Program-made: the position numbers and the translations under genes
Notes under the pieces: model-generated
The model's database searches: none
The model's input: the letters and a program-made list of their open reading frames with translations, nothing else
What the model was told of the DNA's origin: nothing
In this document: in pieces, positions 28,701 to 37,700 of the stretch
Layout of the letters: the number at the start of each line of letters is the position of its first letter
Numbering within the stretch: the stretch's first letter is position 1
Assembly: GCA_902774145.1 (NCBI GenBank)
Contig: CACYHC010000006.1
Span: 1-64,000 of the forward strand
Source of the DNA: an uncultured Bacteroidia bacterium
Lineage (GTDB): Bacteria > Bacteroidota > Bacteroidia > Bacteroidales > UBA932
DNA length: 64,000 bases
Direction: 5' to 3'

Positions 28701-29209
28701 CCGTCAAAGAAATGCATGAACGGGGTGGAGCCCTTCAGCGCGGCGAGGTGCGCCACGCCCGCGAGGTCCGCCACCTCCTGCACGCTGCCGGATGCGAGCA
28801 GGGCGAAACCGGTATTGCGGCAGCACATCACGTCGGAGTGGTCGCCGAAAATACTCATCGCGTGCGTACCCACGGTACGCGCCGCGACGTGCAATACCAC
28901 CGGCAGCCGCTCCCCCGCAATGCGGTGCAGCACCGGAATCATCAGCATCAGTCCCTGGCTGGAGGTAAAACTGGTGGCCAGGGCGCCGGTCTGCGCCGCG
29001 CCGTGCACGGCGGCAATCGCTCCCGCTTCGGACTGCATCTCGGTCAGCGTCACCGCCTGCCCGAAAAGGTTCTTCCGGCCGCGGGCCGCCCACTCGTCCG
29101 TATGCTCCGCCATCGGCGAAGAGGGGGTTATCGGATAAATCGCCGCAATCTCGGTAAATTCGTATGCGATGTGTGCGGCGGCTTCATTGCCGTCCAAGGT
29201 CACTCTCAT
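25742..29209 (-). CDS. nifJ: Pyruvate:ferredoxin (flavodoxin) oxidoreductase
   Basis: Converts pyruvate and CoA to acetyl-CoA, CO2 and reduced ferredoxin, the core anaerobic pyruvate reaction. The single 1155-residue chain has all domains: N-terminal TPP-side domain (AYEFTEIAAIYPITPSSPMAE), the gamma domain (FWGLGGDGTVGANKN), two 4Fe-4S clusters (CIQCNRCSLVCPH and CTGCGSCSASCP), and the TPP-binding domain (GGDGWAYDIGFGGLDH, SNTGGQSSKATPLG). Its start overlaps the upstream fusion gene by 4 nt and its stop overlaps rsgA. Confidence 0.97.
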   Translation of the reverse strand: MRVTLDGNEAAAHIAYEFTEIAAIYPITPSSPMAEHTDEWAARGRKNLFGQAVTLTEMQSEAGAIAAVHGAAQTGALATSFTSSQGLMLMIPVLHRIAGERLPVVLHVAARTVGTHAMSIFGDHSDVMCCRNTGFALLASGSVQEVADLAGVAHLAALKGSTPFMHFFDGFRTSHEISTIDLPDTEALGALLDRDALRAFHARALNPEHPLVRSTVQNPDVFFQAREACNPWYDALPDIVEAYMQQISALTGRDYHLFNYYGAPDATDVILAMGSVSGAVKEAVDLVNARGGKVGFVQVHLYRPFSAEHLFRVLPASVRKVAVLDRCKEPGSAGEPLYEDFSTVAHAAGKDYVIVGGRYGLSSKDTDPGQILSVFENLASDAPKNGFTIGIHDDVTFRSLPAVPFTEQGAGIYSCKFWGLGGDGTVGANKNTVHIVSETAGLWGQAYFEYDAKKSFGVTKSHLRFGKQPIERSYYVKNADFVACHNASYIQRYDMLSELREGGSFLLNCTFTGDALAAFLPAAVKRTLALKKQRLFVVNATEIALRLGLGSHTNTVLQAAFFAVSGLIDREKALEAMKTYTRKTYFAKGDAVIAKNIAAIDEGAALVQEVPVPAEWASAQEKAAAATADVPAVVSGILEPINAQKGDDLPVSAFLPYVDGCMALGLTAYEKRGIAVRLPRWKAEKCIQCNRCSLVCPHAALRPFLLDEAEKAAAPRGFVTVPAKGPSAKGLHFALALSDFDCTGCGSCSASCPVQALDMEQALPDEASRSRYEYALSLPQKEDLFDAYSVKGSQFRRPLLEYSAACAGCGETPYAKLLTQLFGDRVFWANATGCSQAWGAAMPGIPYTTDARGFGPAWTNSLFENNAELCLGMCLSVKQRRAYLKMQLEAFAKTAEGALKAACEDFLAAFDDFDGSRKAGDALLALLASEKSAAAQELLAMKDLFAVKTFWMYGGDGWAYDIGFGGLDHVVAGGENLNVLIVDTEVYSNTGGQSSKATPLGAVAKFASSGKKSGKKDLGAILMTYGNVYVAQVAMGADPAQLMKAVKEAQSYDGPSVIIAYAPCAEHGIRIGMERVQEEMKRAVQSGYWTLYRYDPRLEKPFQLDSPAPTMPYQEFLDGEVRYASLRRSFPENAEKLFGKADAEAAARYEKYKKL

Positions 29210-31683
29210 AGTCCCAGTTTTTTGATGGCTTCCTCCCGCATCTTGTACTTCAGGATTTTTCCGGCGGCGTTCATCGGGAAGCCCTCGACGAACTCGATAT
29301 AGCGCGGCACCTTGTGCCGGGCCAGCCGCCCCACGATATAGTCCCGCATCTCCGCTTCGGAGACGCTTTTTCCTTCGTGCAGCACGATGCAGGCCATCGC
29401 TTCCTCGCCGTACTTCTTGTCCGGCACGCCGATTACCTGCACATCCTTCACCGCAGGATGCGTATAGATAAACTCTTCAATCTCTTTCGGATAGATATTC
29501 TCGCCGCCCCGGATGATCATATCCTTGAGCCGGCCGGTAATCTTGTAATTTCCGGTAGCGTCGCAGCAGGCCAGGTCGCCGGAATGCAGCCAGCCCTCCT
29601 CGTCGATTGTCTGGCGCGTCGCCTCCGGCATCTTGTAATAGCCCTTCATCCGGTTGTAGCCGCGGGCGCAGAACTCCCCGTTCACGCCGGGCGGGACCGT
29701 CTTTCCGGTCTCCGGGTCGATTACCTTGCACTGCACATAGGGAAAGGCGTAACCGACGGTCTCGGTACGCACCTCCAGCGAATCGGTCCAGGCGGACATC
29801 GTATTGCCGGGCGCCGTCTCGGTCTGCCCGTACACGCTCACGATGCCCGTCATATTCATCTCGTCCGGACGGGCGGCCCGCTTCATCAGTTCCGGCGGAC
29901 AGCCGGAACCCGCCATAATGCCCGTACGCATATACGAGAAGTCGGTCTTCCGGTAGTCGGGATGGTTGAACATCGCGATAAACATCGTCGGGACGCCGTT
30001 GAAACAGGTGATTTTCTCCTGGTTGATGCAGGCCAGCGACGAACCCGCCGAGAAATACGGCATCGGACACATCGTCGTGCCGTGCGTCATCGACGCGGTC
30101 ATCGACAGCACCATCCCGAAGCAATGGAACATCGGCACCTGGATCATCATCCGGTCCGCGGTGGAGAGCCCCATGCGGTCGCCGATGCACTTGCCGTTGT
30201 TGACGACATTGTAGTGCGTCAGCATCACCCCTTTCGGGAATCCGGTGGTTCCGGAGGTGTATTGCATATTGCAGACATCGTCGGGACGGACGGCCGCCGC
30301 CATCGCCTGCACCGTTTCGCGCGGGACCATCGGCGCACGCGCCATCGCCTCTTCGAGGGTCAGGCAGCCCTTCATCCGGAACCCCGCCGTAATGACGTTG
30401 CGCAGGAACGGCAGCCGCGAGCAGTGCAGCGGTTCGCCGGGCTTCGAGCGCGCAATTTCCGGGCACAACTCATTGATAATCTGATTGTACTTCGAATCCA
30501 GCGCCCCCTCGATCATCACCAGCGTATGCGTATCCGACTGCCGCAGCAGGTACTCCGCCTCGTGAATCTTGTACGCGGTATTCATCGTCACCAGCACCGC
30601 GCCGATTTTGGCGGCAGCCCAGAAGGTAAGGTACCACGCGGGAACGTTCGTCGCCCAAATCGTCACCTTCGACCCCGGCTTTACGCCCAGCGACACCAGC
30701 GCACGGGCGAGGTCGTCCACGTCGTCGCGGAACTGCGCATAGGTACGCGTATAATCGAGGGTCGTATATTTGAAGCAGTACTGGTCGGGGAATTCCTCCA
30801 CCATCCGGTCCAGCACCTGGGGGAAGGTCAGGTCGATGAGTTCATCCTTCTTCCACACATACCAGCCCGTGCCGTCATGGTTGGGATAGAGCAGTTCCTT
30901 GTGGATGCGGTCCCGCTCGAAGCGTTCCATATAATTGACGAAGAACGGCAGGATCACGTCCCGCTGCGTAAAGTCGGGCATCCATTCGGGCTTCCACTCC
31001 AGGGACACGAAGCCGTCGTAATCGATGGACCAAAGCGCGTCGATGACCTGCTGCACGGGGAAAGTCCCCTCGCCGATGAGGGTATAGGCGCCGTCGTCGC
31101 CGCTGTCGCGCAGGTGCACGTGCTTCACATAGGCGCCGAGATTGGTAATCGACTGCGCCGGACTTTCGCTCTTGTCGCGGTAGGGATGATGCACGTCCCA
31201 GAGCACCGCCAGGGCATCGCTCGCAAAGCCGTTCATCAAGTCGCGCAGGCGCGCGGTATCTGCAAAGGCGCCGCTCGTCTTGATAAGCAGGGTAACGCCC
31301 GCCGTTTCCGCCGCAGGCAGCAGCGCGGCGATATGCGCCCGGATGATTTCATCCTTTTCCGCCGATGCGAAGGCGCACACGTACGGCGCGCGCAGGTCCG
31401 CCGCCAGCGAGAACATCGCCTTGATTTCATCGACGGCTTCGCTGCCTTCGGAGGAAAGATCGCAGGAAGAATCGATGCAGGGAACGGCGAGCCCCTTTTC
31501 GCGCAGGGCGCGCCAGGTGGGCATCACCGAATATTTGTCGAAAGGACCGCCCTTCTCCGTGAGGGCGGGGGTACGCATGGGGTTGTAGGGCTCGATGCCC
31601 GAAAAATGCATTTCAGCGGCCTCGGAGACCATTTCTTCCCAGCTCAGGGAAGCCCAGCCGCGGGTAGAGAACGAAAGTTTCAT
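29206..31683 (-). CDS. Fusion: TIM-barrel sugar-phosphate isomerase-like domain plus acyl-CoA synthetase
   Basis: An 825-residue two-domain protein. Residues 1-270 form a xylose-isomerase-like/AP-endonuclease-2 TIM barrel (MKLSFSTRGWASLSWEEM, LWDVHHPYRDK, YVKHVHLRDS, FVSLEWKPEW). The metal-ligand Asp, His and last Glu positions look kept, but the first expected Glu reads Lys in LLIKTSGAF. Residues 275-825 are a complete AMP-forming acyl-CoA synthetase: MQYTSGTTGFPKGVMLTH, SVYGQTETAPGN, GWLHSGDLACCD, GRLKDMIIRGGENIYPKE and the catalytic lysine in NAAGKILKYKMRE. There is no stop or frameshift at the junction. It overlaps both neighbours by 4 nt. Substrate unknown. Confidence 0.9.
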   Translation of the reverse strand: MKLSFSTRGWASLSWEEMVSEAAEMHFSGIEPYNPMRTPALTEKGGPFDKYSVMPTWRALREKGLAVPCIDSSCDLSSEGSEAVDEIKAMFSLAADLRAPYVCAFASAEKDEIIRAHIAALLPAAETAGVTLLIKTSGAFADTARLRDLMNGFASDALAVLWDVHHPYRDKSESPAQSITNLGAYVKHVHLRDSGDDGAYTLIGEGTFPVQQVIDALWSIDYDGFVSLEWKPEWMPDFTQRDVILPFFVNYMERFERDRIHKELLYPNHDGTGWYVWKKDELIDLTFPQVLDRMVEEFPDQYCFKYTTLDYTRTYAQFRDDVDDLARALVSLGVKPGSKVTIWATNVPAWYLTFWAAAKIGAVLVTMNTAYKIHEAEYLLRQSDTHTLVMIEGALDSKYNQIINELCPEIARSKPGEPLHCSRLPFLRNVITAGFRMKGCLTLEEAMARAPMVPRETVQAMAAAVRPDDVCNMQYTSGTTGFPKGVMLTHYNVVNNGKCIGDRMGLSTADRMMIQVPMFHCFGMVLSMTASMTHGTTMCPMPYFSAGSSLACINQEKITCFNGVPTMFIAMFNHPDYRKTDFSYMRTGIMAGSGCPPELMKRAARPDEMNMTGIVSVYGQTETAPGNTMSAWTDSLEVRTETVGYAFPYVQCKVIDPETGKTVPPGVNGEFCARGYNRMKGYYKMPEATRQTIDEEGWLHSGDLACCDATGNYKITGRLKDMIIRGGENIYPKEIEEFIYTHPAVKDVQVIGVPDKKYGEEAMACIVLHEGKSVSEAEMRDYIVGRLARHKVPRYIEFVEGFPMNAAGKILKYKMREEAIKKLGL

Positions 31684-33083
31684 GCTTCGGTCTGCTCGTA
31701 GGCGATTTTGTTGACGGCACTCAGGTAGGCCCGCACGCTGGAGCCGACGATATCGGTGGAAATGCCCCTTCCCGAGTAGAGTTTTCCTTCGTGGCGCAGG
31801 CGGACCACCGCCTCGCCCATCGCCTCACGGCCTTCGGTCACGGAGCGGATCTGAAAATCGTCCAGTTCGTAGTGCTGCCCTACCACCTTGTCGATGGCCT
31901 GGAAAGCGGCATCCACGGGGCCGTCGCCCACGCAGACACTTTCCAGCAGGGTCCCCTCGCGGGTCAGGCGCAGGTGGCAGGTGGCGGCGATGGTGTTGCC
32001 GGAATTGATGACGAAACTCTCCAGGCGATAGGTGGGCGGCACCTGGAAGGCGACGGACGCCACGATGGCATCCAGTTCCTTGGGCTCCACCACCTCGTTT
32101 TTGGCGGAAATGCGCAGGAAGGTCTCGTAAACCTTGTCCGCATCTTCAGCGGACAGATCGTAACCGAGTTTTTCCACCACTTTCAGCACGGCATCCTTGT
32201 CGTCCAGGGCCGTGAGATTGAGTTCGCTGCGGTCTTCGCCGCGGACGGACGCGCCACTGCCTCCGGTTTCAAAGAGCCGCTTGATCTGCGCTGTGATGCG
32301 CTGCATCTGCTCGACGCGCACACCGCAGGAAGCCTGGCAAACATCCTGCTTGAGGGCGAGAATGCCGGTAAAACGCTTCAGGGAAACGGTCGCGGCGCCG
32401 TAGGGTACGGTCTTGATCTCGTCGGCCCCGTTGCGCACCGCCGCAATCGCGCAGGAATCCGCCATGAACATATCGTTGGAACAGAACACGCCCAGGCGCA
32501 CTTTTTCGGGCAGGTATGCGCGAACGGCCTGCACCGCGGCGGCGAATTCGTCGGCGAGCATATTGCCGGCCGTATCGCAGACGGTGACGATGGAGGCCCC
32601 GGCCTGCACGGCTGCGTCGAAGGCCTTGTGCAGGAATTCCTCCTGCGCACGGCCCGAATCTTCGGCGACGAATTCCACTTCCGGGCAAAGGGCGGCGCAA
32701 CGGGACACCAGGTCGCCAATCAGCGCCAGGACGGCGTCCGGCTTGCGGTGGCAGAGGTACTCCATCTGCACGGTGCTTACCGGCACGCTCACCTGCAGGC
32801 GGGGATGGGCCGCCCTGCGGAGCGCCTCCCAGGTCTGCTCCACGGTGTCGGGATTGTCCAGGTCCAGGGGAACCGCAAGCGTGCTGTCCTTCACCGCCGA
32901 GGCGAGGGACTTGATAAACAGTTCGTCGGGTTTGCCCGCCACGACGGGCGTTTCGATGACGCTCAGTCCCAGGCGGTCCAGCAGTTTGGCCAGTTCAATC
33001 TTTTCACGGAATGAGAGCGTCTGTCCGGCATTGGCGCCGGCCTTCTTCATCGTAATGTCGCTTACGGAAATCCTTCGTACCAT
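31680..33083 (-). CDS. Divergent 2-isopropylmalate synthase-like protein, catalytic motifs lost
   Basis: A 467-residue protein with the overall plan of IPMS/homocitrate/citramalate synthases: an N-terminal HMGL-like TIM barrel and a C-terminal LeuA dimer domain (from about YRLESFVINSGNTIAATCHL to VRAYLSAVNKI). The signature DTTLRDGEQ is replaced by SDITMKKAGANAGQ (residues 8-21), and the metal-binding HxHND reads VFCSND (199-204), so both catalytic Arg-Asp and the two His ligands are missing. The sequence is otherwise well formed, so this looks like a derived subfamily and not a decaying gene. Start ATG 33083 chosen over an in-frame upstream codon. First gene of the operon leading to nifJ. 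Confidence 0.82.
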   Translation of the reverse strand: MVRRISVSDITMKKAGANAGQTLSFREKIELAKLLDRLGLSVIETPVVAGKPDELFIKSLASAVKDSTLAVPLDLDNPDTVEQTWEALRRAAHPRLQVSVPVSTVQMEYLCHRKPDAVLALIGDLVSRCAALCPEVEFVAEDSGRAQEEFLHKAFDAAVQAGASIVTVCDTAGNMLADEFAAAVQAVRAYLPEKVRLGVFCSNDMFMADSCAIAAVRNGADEIKTVPYGAATVSLKRFTGILALKQDVCQASCGVRVEQMQRITAQIKRLFETGGSGASVRGEDRSELNLTALDDKDAVLKVVEKLGYDLSAEDADKVYETFLRISAKNEVVEPKELDAIVASVAFQVPPTYRLESFVINSGNTIAATCHLRLTREGTLLESVCVGDGPVDAAFQAIDKVVGQHYELDDFQIRSVTEGREAMGEAVVRLRHEGKLYSGRGISTDIVGSSVRAYLSAVNKIAYEQTEA

Positions 33084-33099
33084 AGGAAAATATACTATC

Positions 33100-33250
33100 T
33101 CACTGCTTCGCAAGTCTTAAGTTTTTCGCAATTCGAATGGTCAGTGGACTTGCGAGACTTTTCCCACCGCACACTCTTTTTACTTCGTTACCCCAACCCT
33201 AAATCCCTTCCCTCGGGGAAGGGACTTACTATCGCCCTGTCGGGCTCCAA
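33100..33250. repeat. Structured intergenic element with several inverted repeats
   Basis: Between the IPMS-like gene and enolase. Contains TTCGCAAGTC (33107-33116) inverted against GACTTGCGA (33147-33155), a strong hairpin TCCCTTCC/GGAAGGGA (33204-33211 with 33217-33224) and GCCC-TGTC-GGGC (33234-33245). There is no coding potential. The composition and repeat architecture resemble dispersed intergenic (REP-like) elements; only one copy is in this window, so the repeat status is inferred. Confidence 0.45.
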
Positions 33251-33283
33251 TAAGGAATATCTAACACAACATGCAAATATATA

Positions 33284-33320
33284 AAAAAAGCGGTGAATCT
33301 GTATGAGAGTCACCGCTTTT
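33284..33320 (-). terminator. Terminator of enolase
   Basis: Stem AAAAGCGGTGA / TCACCGCTTTT with a 13-nt loop, followed on the minus strand by a U-rich run, 18 nt after the enolase stop. Confidence 0.85.
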
Positions 33321-33337
33321 CAACTACTTTGAAGTCC

Positions 33338-34660
<1,323 letters not shown>

Positions 34661-34686
34661 TTAAGAATTTTCACTTTTGCAGTCTG

Positions 34687-34694
34687 CAAATTTA
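34687..34694 (-). promoter_or_regulatory. -7 box for eno
   Basis: TAAATTTG on the minus strand, exact consensus, giving a leader of about 35 nt. No clear TTTG at -33. Confidence 0.5.
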
Positions 34695-34708
34695 CAAAAA
34701 ATTCCGTT

Positions 34709-34764
34709 GATTCCGCTTCCTTTTTACAAGAAAGCGCAAAGACCGCCAGAGCAAGGGCGGCGGT
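34709..34764 (-). terminator. Possible terminator of the fimbrial operon
   Basis: Two modest stems follow the last fimbrial gene on the minus strand: ACCGCC/GGCGGT (34742-34747 with 34759-34764) and CGCTT/AAGCG (34709-34731). T-rich stretches follow each, but neither is a textbook intrinsic terminator. Confidence 0.3.
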
Positions 34765-34792
34765 GCCATTTGCCTCGTCGGGTGCCGGAAGG

Positions 34793-37700
34793 CTAGTCCC
34801 GGGGATGGGGCGTGACGGCGTCGGGCTTTTTGCGGACGACGCGGACGTAGTTGTAGGTCGCGCGGGACTTGTGGACACCTTCCGTGGAACCGATCTGTAC
34901 GGTTGAAGCTGCGGCCAGGCCGGCTTTCACCTCGGCCCACTTGCTCCAAGTGTGGGTGAATCGCTTACCGTCCCGAATGAGGCCATCCTTGTCCAGGATC
35001 AGGTTCATATGGTCAAGCACGCCTTCGTCCGGCGTGTAAGCACTCCACGCCCCGGCGTGTACGCGGGAACGAATCCAGCCCCAGTCGGCGGGATCATCAC
35101 TGTTTACAAGGTTTTGCACGGAAGGATAATACCAAATTACAGACTTTTCGATTTTACCGACATTTCCTCCGTAACTAAAGCCTATGAGATTGTCCTGTCC
35201 AAGGTCCGTGGCGGCAACCCCCGTCAGGTATTTATACCGGCAAGCCGTCAGATCCATATCGGCCTCGATACGGTCGCCGGCAGAAAAATCAAGATTGGTA
35301 ATATTGTTAGACCAAATCCTGTTGCACTGCGAAATACTTGTCCAGCCGCCGGCGGGGACCGGGTTGGGCGTATAGTTGAACCGCACTATCTCGTTGGAGT
35401 AAGTAGGCGAAACATAACTCGTACCATCGGAGCAGGTGGCGGTGGCGTAGAACTGGTATTCCTTGGTGCGGTTGGCCGCAGTGGCCCAGGCACCGTCGCC
35501 GATAATATCCCGCAGATACACATCTTCCGAAAAGTGGAAAATATTATTCTTATCATCATCGTCGTGGTCATCAAAAAGATCAATGGGGGTAAAGACAGCG
35601 GCATCAGGGGCCTTCCAGTAGAGCTTGACGTTGGTCAAATGGGCAAGCGCGTTGGCGGTGCCGATATGTACCTGTACAGGCATGCCCTTGTCGGGATCGC
35701 TGACCGACGGGAAGATCATCTTGCAGCCTGACAGGTGGGAGGCGGACAGCATAAAGGCATGTTCGAAGTTATACGAAGTGGCGGTATTTCGCATCGTAAT
35801 CTTGAACTTGCATTCCGTTTCGTCCACCAAATCCGGATCCAGACCGAGCTCGGCGAAGGAAGGGAGCGTAACCTTCTGGCTGGCCATATACTGCAATCCC
35901 GCCGGCGGAGTCTTGAGGGGAATGTCCTGTTCGTGATAGATGCCGCTGCCATCGGTATAACAAAGTTTGAGCGAGGCCGAAACAAATGCGGCGGCAGAGG
36001 AATAGAAGCTGAAGGTCAGCGGAGCGGGATCACCCGCGCACAGCGTCTCGGAAGACAAAATGATATCGCCGTCGATATGGCCGGTCATATTCACGTCGCG
36101 AACGCAGCGGGTCTGGTTGATTGTTATTCCCCTGTCCAGGCAAGACTGTTTACTGGCACCGGATGTATAGCCCCACCCGATTTTGCGCCGTTCACGGGTG
36201 ATTTCAGCAGGAGACATTCCCGTCCTGTTCTCTCCATAATAACCCCGGTCGAAGTAAGTCCGGGTTGGAATATTAAGCTTAACATCCGACGGATACGCGT
36301 TACCGTCTTTGTCTCTTTCAAAATAATTTTTAGGCAGGTAAAGCGACATCAGCAGCATCTCCACGTGGTTGGGGAAACGGTATCCTGGCGGGCAGTACGG
36401 GTTGTATCCCAGTTTGGAAACCTCCGGATTGATGGAATCGATGGTAGGTAAATTGCCGGGATTTTCCGTGTTGATTGTGTCGAAACTGGTGACATCGCCC
36501 ACATTGTCCGCCCGGCTCTGGGTCTCGAATTTGAGATAGACGCTGTTGAACTGATTGAACTGGTCGGCATAGGGCAGTTCGCTCTCCGACAGCTGGCGGA
36601 TGGATTTGGGGTTCAGCCGGTCGAAATGGAAGACGAAGGGGCCCTCCGGTTCCGGACCTTCCTTCGTGAAATAATGCTCAATCTCGTAGTCGTAGGGCGC
36701 ATAACTGATATCCTTGATTTCGCCCTCGTCCGAGAATGTTCCGATATTACGCAGGCAGCGCACGCTCTCACCGGCCGCCGCTGCGCCGATCGTGGGCCAC
36801 GTACTCCGGCTGTCCCAAAAGTCCCAGTGGTATTCCGTAGCACCGCCACCTTCTTCCGCCCAGGAAACACGCCTGCCGGTGCTGGAGACGATATGGGCTC
36901 GCCACTGCCCGGGAGAGGGGCGGTAAATCCGGGTGTCGATGGACAGGGACTCGTTGCCCACCCACATACCCGCGAGCTGGTTACAAGCCGCCAGATACCA
37001 GCGCACTTCGTTGCGATCTACGATCCCGTCGCCATTGTTGTCGCGGTTGCGGGTCAGGCAGGAATAGGCCATTCCCTGGTACCCCCTGCCATCATTGCCG
37101 TCAGGAGCGGCTTTAAGTTCCGGAATTTCATTGTGGACACTGTATTCCAGGAAGTCGTTCCATTGGCCCGTCAGCTCCCTTCCGCCGGCTGCTCTGGAAC
37201 TGTAGAACTCCCAGATATAGGCGGAATTGAGCCGTCCGTTCCATTTTCCCAGGTCCGTATTAAAATCACCCGAGCGGCCCGGCGTCGAATCATCTGTCTT
37301 TACTGTCTTTCCATCTATCTTTTCCTCGTCATATTTCCCGTCCATCGGATCTCCCGGCCAGTAAGGCCATCCGTCGGAGAGCTTGCGCATCTCGTCTTCG
37401 TGCTCAGCGCCCCAAAGCGTATGCAAATCGGCCGCATAGATGTTGTAAATGGTCTGGATGGACTGCTGGATGATGGAATGGCTGGAGAGGATGACGTCGC
37501 TCTTGCGGTCGCGGCTCTGCTGGGCATCCGAGAGGATGTGCATCTCGCGCGGCTGGGCGTTGACAAAGTCGCGCCAGAGGTCCTGGTCCACGGTATGCTC
37601 CAGCGGATGCTCCTCATAGTAGAACTCGTCGATATAGGCGGTAAAGCGGAGGACCGGAACGGTGGAAGGCCTGGCATCATCGGCGATAAAAGCGCTGGCC

